64,000 nucleotides of DNA from Procambarus clarkii. Lineage: Eukaryota > Arthropoda > Malacostraca > Decapoda > Cambaridae. The position numbers and the translations under genes were made by a program. The stretch covers positions 23,644,817-23,708,816 of the forward strand of contig NC_091195.1 of NCBI RefSeq assembly GCF_040958095.1, given 5' to 3'. Below the pieces are notes generated by a model. The model made no database searches. It saw only the letters and a list, made by a program, of their open reading frames with translations, and was not told the origin of the DNA. Position 1 is the stretch's first letter, and each line of letters begins with the position of its first letter. Of this stretch, positions 56,425 to 64,000 are shown piece by piece.

Positions 56425-59400
56425 TGACTACCCTCCTCTTCTGCACCACTTCACTCCTCCTCCGCACCACTACCCTCCTCCTCCTCTGCACCACTACCCT
56501 CCTCCTCCGCACCACTACCCCTCTTTCTCCTCTGCATCACTACCCTCCTCATCCTTTGCACCACTACCCTCCTCCTCCTCTGCACCACTACCCTCCTCCT
56601 CCGCACCACTACCCCTCTTTCTCCTCTGCATCACTACCCTCCTCTTCCTCTGCACCACTACCCTCCTCCTCCTCTGCACCACTACCCTCCTCCTCCGCAC
56701 CACTACCCCTCTTTCTCCTCTGCATCACTACCCTCCTCATCCTTTGCACCACTACCCTCCTCCTCCTCCTCCTCTGCACCACTACCCTCCTCCTCTGCAC
56801 CACTACCCTCATCCTCTTCTGCACCACTACCCTCTTCCTCTGCACCACAACCCTCCTCCTCTTCACCACTACCCTCCTCCTCCTCTGCACCACTACCCTC
56901 CTCCTAATCTGCACCACTACCCTCCTCCTCCTCTGCACCACTACCCTCCTCCTCTGGACAACTACCCTCCTCCTCCTCCTCTGCACCACAACCCTCCTCC
57001 TCTGCACCACTACCCTCTTCCTCCTCTGCGCCAATACCCTCCTCCTCCTCCCCTGCACCACTACCCTCCTTATCTGCACCACTACCCTCCTCCTCCTCTG
57101 CACCACTACCCTCCTCCTCCTCTGCACCACTACCCTCCTCCTCTGCACCACTACCCTCCTCCACCTCTGCACCACTACCCTCCTCCTCTGCACCACTACC
57201 CTCCTGCTCTGCACCACTACCCTCTTCCTCTGCACCACTACCCTCCTCCTCTGCACCACTACCCTCCTCCTCCTCTGCACCACTACCCTCCTCCTCCTCT
57301 GCACCACTACCCTCCTCCTCCTCTGCACCACTACCCTCCTCCTCTGCACCACTACCCTCCTCCTCCTCTGCACCACTACCCTCCTCCTCCTCTGCACCAC
57401 TACCCTCCTCCTCTGCACCACTACCCTCCTCCTCCTCTGCACCACTACCCTCCTCCTCCTCTGCACCAATACCCTCCTCCTTTTCCTCTTCACCAATACC
57501 CTCCTCCTCTGCACCACTACCCTCATCCGCTTCTGCACCACTACCCTCTTCCACTGCACCACAACCCTCCTCCTCTGCACCACTACCCTCCTCCTCCTCT
57601 GCACCAATACCCTCCTCCTTTTCCTCTTCACCAATACCCTCCTCCTCTGCACCACTACCCTCATCCGCTTCTGCACCACTACCCTCTTCCACTGCACCAC
57701 AACCCTCCTCCTCTGCACCACTACCCTTCTCCTATGCACCACTACCCTCCTCTTCCTCTGCATCACTACCCTCCTCCTCCTCTGCACCACTACCCTCCTC
57801 CTCCTCTGCACCACTACCCTCCTCCTCCGCACCACTATACTCCTTTTCTGCACCACTACTCTCCTCCTCCTCTGCACCACTACCCTCTTCCTCCTCTGCA
57901 CCACTACCCTCCTCCTCTGCACCACTACACTCCTCCTCCTCTGCACCACTACCCTCATCATCCTCTGCATCACTACCCTCCTCCTCCTCCTCCTCCTCTG
58001 CACCGCTACCCTCCTCATCTTCTGCACCATTACCCTCCTCTTCCTCTGCAGCACTACCCTCTTCCTCCTCCTCCTCTGCACCACAACTCTCCTCCTCCTC
58101 CTCAGCACCACTACCCTCCTCCTCCTCTGCACCACTACCCTCCTCCTCCTCTGCGCCACTACCCTCCTCCTCTGCACTACTACCCTCTTCCTCCCCTGCA
58201 CCACTACCCTCCTCCTCCTCTGCACCACTACCCTCCTCCTCTGCACCACTACCCTCCTCCTCCTCTTCACCAAGACCCTCCTCCTCTGCACCACTACCCT
58301 CCTCCTCCTCTGCACCACTACCCTCCTACTCCTCAGCACCACTACCCTAATCCCCCTCTGAACCACTACCCTAATCCTCCTCTGCACCACTACCCTCCTC
58401 CTCCTCTGCACCACTACCCTCCTCCTCCTCTGCACCACTACCCTCCTCCTCTGCACCACTACCCTCCTCCTCCTCTGCACCACTACCCTCCTCCTCCTCT
58501 GCACCACTACCCTCCTCCTCTGCACCACTACCCTCCTCCTCCTCTGCACCACTACCCTCCTCCTCCTCTGCACCAATACCCTCCTCCTTTTCCTCTTCAC
58601 CAATACCCTCCTCCTCTGCACCACTACCCTCATCCGCTTCTGCACCACTACCCTCTTCCACTGCACCACAACCCTCCTCCTCTGCACCACTACCCTTCTC
58701 CTATGCACCACTACCCTCCTCTTCCTCTGCATCACTACCCTCCTCCTCCTCTGCACCACTACCCTCCTCCTCCTCTGCACCACTACCCTCCTCCTCCGCA
58801 CCACTATACTCCTTTTCTGCACCACTACTCTCCTCCTCCTCTGCACCACTACCCTCTTCCTCCTCTGCACCACTACCCTCCTCCTCTGCACCACTACACT
58901 CCTCCTCCTCTGCACCACTACCCTCCTCCTCCTCTGCATCACTACCCTCCTCCTCCTCCTCCTCTGCACCGCTACCCTCCTCATCTTCTGCACCATTACC
59001 CTCCTCTTCCTCTGCAGCACTACCCTCTTCCTCCTCCTCCTCTGCACCACAACTCTCCTCCTCCTCCTCAGCACCACTACCCTCCTCCTCCTCTGCACCA
59101 CTACCCTCCTCCTCCTCTGCGCCACTACCCTCCTCCTCTGCACTACTACCCTCTTCCTCCCCTGCACCACTACCCTCCTCCTCCTCTGCACCACTACCCT
59201 CCTCCTCTGCACCACTACCCTCCTCCTCCTCTTCACCAAGACCCTCCTCCTCTGCACCACTACCCTCCTCCTCCTCTGCACCACTACCCTCCTACTCCTC
59301 AGCACCACTACCCTAATCCCCCTCTGAACCACTACCCTAATCCTCCTCTGAACCACTACCCTTCTCCTCCTCCTCTGTACCGCCCTCTTCCTCCTCTGCA

Positions 59401-62400
59401 CCACTACCCTCCTCCTCATCCTCCTCTGCACCACTACCCTCCTCCTCCTCCTCTTCTGCGCCACTACCCTCCTCCTCCCCCTCCTCTGCACTACTACCCT
59501 CCTCCTCTGCACCACTACCCCTCCACCTCCTCCTCCTCTGCACCACTACCCTCCTCCTCCTCCTCTGCACCACTACCCTCCTCTGCACAACTACCTTCCT
59601 CCTCCTCCTCTTCCGCACCACTACCCTCCTCCTCTGCATCACTACCCCGCTCCTCCTCTGCACCACTTCCCTCCTCCTCCTCCTCCTCTGCACCACTGCC
59701 CTCCTCTTCTGCACCACTTCACTCCTCCTCTGCACCACTACCCTCCTCCTCCTCTGCACCACTACCCTCCTCCTCCTCTGCACCACTACCCTCCTCCTCC
59801 TCTGCACCACTACCCTCCTCCTCCTCCTTCTCTGCACCACTACCCTCCTCCTCTGTACCACTACCCTCCTCCTCTGCACCACTACCCTCCTCCTCCTCTG
59901 CAATACTACCCTCCTCCTCCGCACCTACTATACTCCTCCTCTGCACCACTACCCTCCTCTTCCTCTGCACCACTACCCTCTTCCTCCTCTGCACCACTAC
60001 CCTCCTCCTCTGCACCACTACCCTCCTCCTCCTCTGCACCACTACCCTCCTCCTCCTCTGCATCACTACCCTCCTCCTCCTCCTCTGCACCGCTACCCTC
60101 CTCATTTTCTGCACCATTACCCTCCTCCTCCTCTGCAGCACTACCCTCTTTCTCCTCCTCCTCTGCACCACAACTCTCCTCCTCCTCCTCAGCACCACTA
60201 CCCTCCTCCTCCTCTGCACCACTACCCTCCTCCTCCTCTGCGCCACTACCCTCCTCCTCTGCACCACTACCCTCCTCCTCCACTGCACCACTACCCTCCT
60301 CCTCTGCACCACTACCCTCCTCCTCCTCTCCACCAAGACCCTCCTCCTTTGCACCACTACCCTCCTCCTCCTCTGCATCACTACCCTCCTCCTCCTCAGC
60401 ACAACTACCCTCCTCCCCCTCTGCACCACTACCCTCCTCCTCCTCCTCCTCCTCTGCACTACTACCCTCATCCTCCATTGCACCACTATCCTCCTCTTCC
60501 TCTGCACCACTACCCTCCTTCTTCTCTGCACCACTACCCTTCTCTTCCTCTGCACCACTACCCTCTTCCTCCTCTGCACCACTACCCACCTCCTCCTCTG
60601 CACCACTACCCTCCTCCTCTGCACCACTACCCTCCTCCTCCTCTGCACCACTACCCTCCTCCTCCTCTGCACCACTACCCTCCTCCTCTGCACCACTACC
60701 CTCCTCCTCCTCTGCACCACTACCCTCCTCCTCCTCTGCACCAATACCCTCCTCCTTTTCCTCTTCACCAATACCCTCCTCCTCTGCACCACTACCCTCA
60801 TCCGCTTCTGCACCACTACCCTCTTCCACTGCACCACAACCCTCCTCCTCTGCACCACTACCCTTCTCCTATGCACCACTACCCTCCTCTTCCTCTGCAT
60901 CACTACCCTCCTCCTCCTCTGCACCACTACCCTCCTCCTCCTCTGCACCACTACCCTCCTCCTCCGCACCACTATACTCCTTTTCTGCACCACTACTCTC
61001 CTCCTCCTCTGCACCACTACCCTCTTCCTCCTCTGCACCACTACCCTCCTCCTCTGCACCACTACACTCCTCCTCCTCTGCACCACTACCCTCCTCCTCC
61101 TCTGCATCACTACCCTCCTCCTCCTCCTCCTCCTCTGCACCGCTACCCTCCTCATCTTCTGCACCATTACCCTCCTCTTCCTCTGCAGCACTACCCTCTT
61201 CCTCCTCCTCCTCTGCACCACAACTCTCCTCCTCCTCCTCAGCACCACTACCCTCCTCCTCCTCTGCACCACTACCCTCCTCCTCCTCTGCGCCACTACC
61301 CTCCTCCTCTGCACTACTACCCTCTTCCTCCCCTGCACCACTACCCTCCTCCTCCTCTGCACCACTACCCTCCTCCTCTGCACCACTACCCTCCTCCTCC
61401 TCTTCACCAAGACCCTCCTCCTCTGCACCACTACCCTCCTCCTCCTCTGCACCACTACCCTCCTACTCCTCAGCACCACTACCCTAGTCCCCCTCTGAAC
61501 CACTACCCTAATCCTCCTCTGAACCACTACCCTCCTCCTCCTCCTCCTCTGTACCGCCCTCTTCCTCCTCTGCACCACTACCCTCCTCCTCATCCTCCTC
61601 TGCACCACTACCCTCCTCCTCCTCCTCTTCTGCGCCACTACCCTCCTCCTCCCCCTCCTCTGCACTACTACCCTCCTCCTCTGCACCACTACCCCTCCAC
61701 CTCCTCCTCCTCTGCACCACTACCCTCCTCCTCCTCCTCTGCACCACTACCCTCCTCTGCACAACTACCTTCCTCCTCCTCCTCTTCCGCACCACTACCC
61801 TCCTCCTCTGCATCACTACCCCCCTCCTCCTCTGCACCACTTCCCTCCTCCTCCTCCTCCTCTGCACCACTGCCCTCCTCTTCTGCACCACTTCACTCCT
61901 CCTCTGCACCACTACCCTCCTCCTCCTCTGCACCACTACCCTCCTCCTCCTCTGCACCACTACCCTCCTCCTCCTCTGCACCACTACCCTCCTCCTCCTC
62001 CTTCTCTGCACCACTACCCTCCTCCTCTGTACCACTACCCTCCTCCTCTGCACCACTACCCTCCTGCTCCTCTGCAATACTACCCTCCTCCTCCGCACCT
62101 ACTATACTCCTCCTCTGCACCACTACCCTCCTCTTCCTCTGCACCACTACCCTCTTCCTCCTCTGCACCACTACCCTCCTCCTCTGCACCACTACCCTCC
62201 TCCTCCTCTGCACCACTACCCTCCTCCTCCTCTGCATCACTACCCTCCTCCTCCTCCTCTGCACCGCTACCCTCCTCATTTTCTGCACCATTACCCTCCT
62301 CCTCCTCTGCAGCACTACCCTCTTTCTCCTCCTCCTCTGCACCACAACTCTCCTCCTCCTCCTCAGCACCACTACCCTCCTCCTCCTCTGCACCACTACC

Positions 62401-64000
62401 CTCCTCCTCCTCTGCGCCACTACCCTCCTCCTCTGCACCACTACCCTCCTCCTCCACTGCACCACTACCCTCCTCCTCTGCACCACTACCCTCCTCCTCC
62501 TCTCCACCAAGACCCTCCTCCTTTGCACCACTACCCTCCTCCTCCTCTGCATCACTACCCTCCTCCTCCTCAGCACAACTACCCTCCTCCCCCTCTGCAC
62601 CACTACCCTCCTCCTCCTCCTCCTCCTCTGCACTACTACCCTCATCCTCCATTGCACCACTATCCTCCTCTTCCTCTGCACCACTACCCTCCTTCTTCTC
62701 TGCACCACTACCCTTCTCTTCCTCTGCACCACTACCCTCTTCCTCCTCTGCACCACTACCCACCTCCTCCTCTGCACCACTACCCTCCTCCTCTGTACCA
62801 CTACCCTCATCCTCCCCTGCACCACTACCCTCCTCCTCTGCATCACTATCCTCCTCTTCCTCTGCACCACTACCCTCCTCCTCTGCACCACTACCCTCCT
62901 CCTCCTCTGCACCATTACCCTCCTCCTCCTCTGAAGCACTACCCTCTTCCTCCTCCTACTCTGCACCACTACCCTCCTCCTCCTCAGCACCACTACCCTC
63001 CTCCTCCGCTCCACTACCCTCCTCCTCCTCTGCACCACTACCCTCCTCCTCTGCACCACTACCCACCTCCTCTGCACCACTACCCTCCTACTCCTCAGCA
63101 CCACTACCCTCATCCTCCTTTGAACCACTACCCTCCTCCTCTGTACCACTACTCTCTTCCTCCTATGCACCACTACCCTCCTCCTCATCCTTCTCTGCAC
63201 CACTACCCTCCTCCTCTGGACCACTACCCTCCTCCTCCTCCTCTGCACCACAACCCTTCTCCTCTGCACCACTACCCTCCTCCTCCTCTGCGCCAATACC
63301 CTCCCCCTCCTCCTCTGCACCACTACCCTCCTCCTCTGCACCACTACCCTCCTCATCCTTTGCACCACTACCCTCCTCCTCCTCCTCCTCTGCACCACTA
63401 CCCTCCTCCTCTGTACCACTACCCTGATCTTTTTTCTGCACCACTACCCTCTTCCTCTGCCCCACAACCCTCCTCCTCTTCACCACTACCCTCCTCCTCC
63501 TCTGCAGCACTACCCCCCTACTCTTCACCACTACCCTCCTCCTCCTCTGCACCACTACCCTCCTCCTAATCTGCACCACTACCCTCCTCCTCTGCACCAC
63601 TACCCTCCTCCTCTGGACCACTACCCTCCTCCTCCTCATCTGCACCACAACCCTTCTCCTCTGCACCACTACCCTCCTCCTCCTCTGCGCCAATACCCTC
63701 CCCCTCCTCCTCTGCACCACTACCCTCCTCCTCTGCACCACTACCCTCCTCCTCCTCTGCACCACTACCCTCCTCCACCTCTGCACCACTACCCTCCTCC
63801 TCTGCACCACTACCCTCCTCCTCTGCACCAATACCCTCCTCCTCTGCACCACTACCCTCACCCTCTTCTGCACCACTACCCTCTTCCACTGCACCACAAC
63901 CCTCCTCCTCTGCACCACTACCCTTCTCCTATGCACCACTACCCTCCTCTTCCTCTGCATCACTACCCTCCTCCTCCTCTGCACCACTACCCTCCTCCTC
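56425..64000. repeat. 21/24-bp pyrimidine-rich minisatellite, runs off right edge
   Basis: More than 320 copies of accctcctcctctgcaccac + t, with zero, one or more extra ctc triplets (18, 21, 24, 27 bp). Since nearly all length changes are multiples of three, frames of up to ~1,580 codons stay open on + (HHYPPPPL.., CTTTLLLL..) and up to ~970 on - (RRRVVVQ.., EEGSGAEE..). They read different low-complexity peptides on both strands and lack any unique domain, so they are not annotated as genes. Confidence 0.97.
57460..63000. repeat. Higher-order repeats (~0.97 and ~2.17 kb) in the pyrimidine array
   Basis: A marker reading ccttttcctcttcaccaata lies at about 57478, 57615, 58586 and 60755. A second marker, aactctcctcctcctcctca, lies at about 58084, 59047, 60173, 61219 and 62345. 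Offsets of about 965 bp and 2,172 bp recur, with blocks 58.6-60.8 kb and 60.8-63.0 kb matching at about 2.17 kb. Confidence 0.8.

Noticed and set aside
56425..64000. Very long frames on both strands (up to ~1,580 codons), proline-, leucine-, arginine- or glutamate-rich
   Set aside because: All follow from triplet-length variation of a stop-free pyrimidine satellite. No unique domain, splice context or strand preference supports coding.

Overview
This window looks like a repeat-saturated stretch of an animal nuclear genome, most likely a decapod crustacean and possibly a crayfish. The taxon call is inference. It rests on several SINE and LINE 3'-end sequences that I recognise from memory as decapod-type dispersed repeats, and on an intron-containing HEPN-NACHT gene; no search was run. 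There is no sign of prokaryotic organisation, CRISPR, rRNA genes or an intact tRNA gene.

The only convincing host gene lies at 44.6-48.9 kb on the + strand. A 2.66-kb exon encodes an N-terminal HEPN-like domain with an intact R-N-x3-H motif (RNTLAH), a NACHT NTPase domain (Walker A GEGGMGKTT, Walker B LVLIDGYDE) and the start of a leucine-rich C-terminus. A phase-1 donor at 47227 matches a phase-1 acceptor before 48511, joining a second exon that carries six copies of an 11-residue repeat (LDATGYVDPDT). That exon ends at another phase-1 donor, so the gene probably continues, but no further exon is visible. The architecture is that of a STAND/NLR-like innate-immune NTPase.

About 37-38 kb of the 64 kb is tandem repeat. 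The main arrays, by unit length, are: 21 bp (1-6.3 kb, with a ~2.85-kb higher-order duplication); 46 bp (8.3-9.0 kb); 37 bp (10.5 kb); 16 bp (13.0-14.2 kb); 52 bp (14.8-15.7 kb); ~37 bp CA-rich (22.7-28.6 kb, interrupted by two LINE copies); 30 bp (28.7-29.4 kb); 64 bp (30.5-30.9 kb); 40 bp with a perfect palindrome (31.0-33.2 kb); 19 bp (33.2-33.7 kb); 81 bp (36.0-36.5 kb); (CT)n (36.6-36.8 kb); 23 bp (37.0-38.1 kb); 23-24 bp (39.0-43.1 kb, split by a SINE); 35 bp inside the NACHT gene's intron; 15 bp (49.6-53.6 kb); 19 bp (54.2-54.8 kb); 23 bp (54.9-56.4 kb); and a pyrimidine-rich 21-24 bp array with higher-order structure (56.4 kb to the right edge). Almost all long open frames in these arrays are by-products of periodicity.

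Between the arrays lie broken non-LTR retrotransposons of several families: ORF1 zinc-knuckle pieces at 9.0-9.3 and 21.8-22.5 kb; an APE endonuclease plus RT at 17.6-19.4 kb; RT or RT C-termini at 9.3-9.9, 10.2-11.2, 16.9-17.6, 20.4-21.2, 23.0-24.3, 25.0-25.7, 33.9-34.9, 35.0-35.4, 38.1-38.7 and 43.6-43.9 kb; a C-terminal CCHC at 16.7 kb; and an RNase H at 53.7-54.2 kb. tRNA-derived SINEs sit at 11.4, 42.5-42.8 and 44.2-44.5 kb, with SINE-type pieces at 34.9 and 38.8-39.0 kb. One LINE family and the SINE at 38.8 kb end in the same ~50-bp 3' tail, which suggests a LINE/SINE mobilisation partnership.
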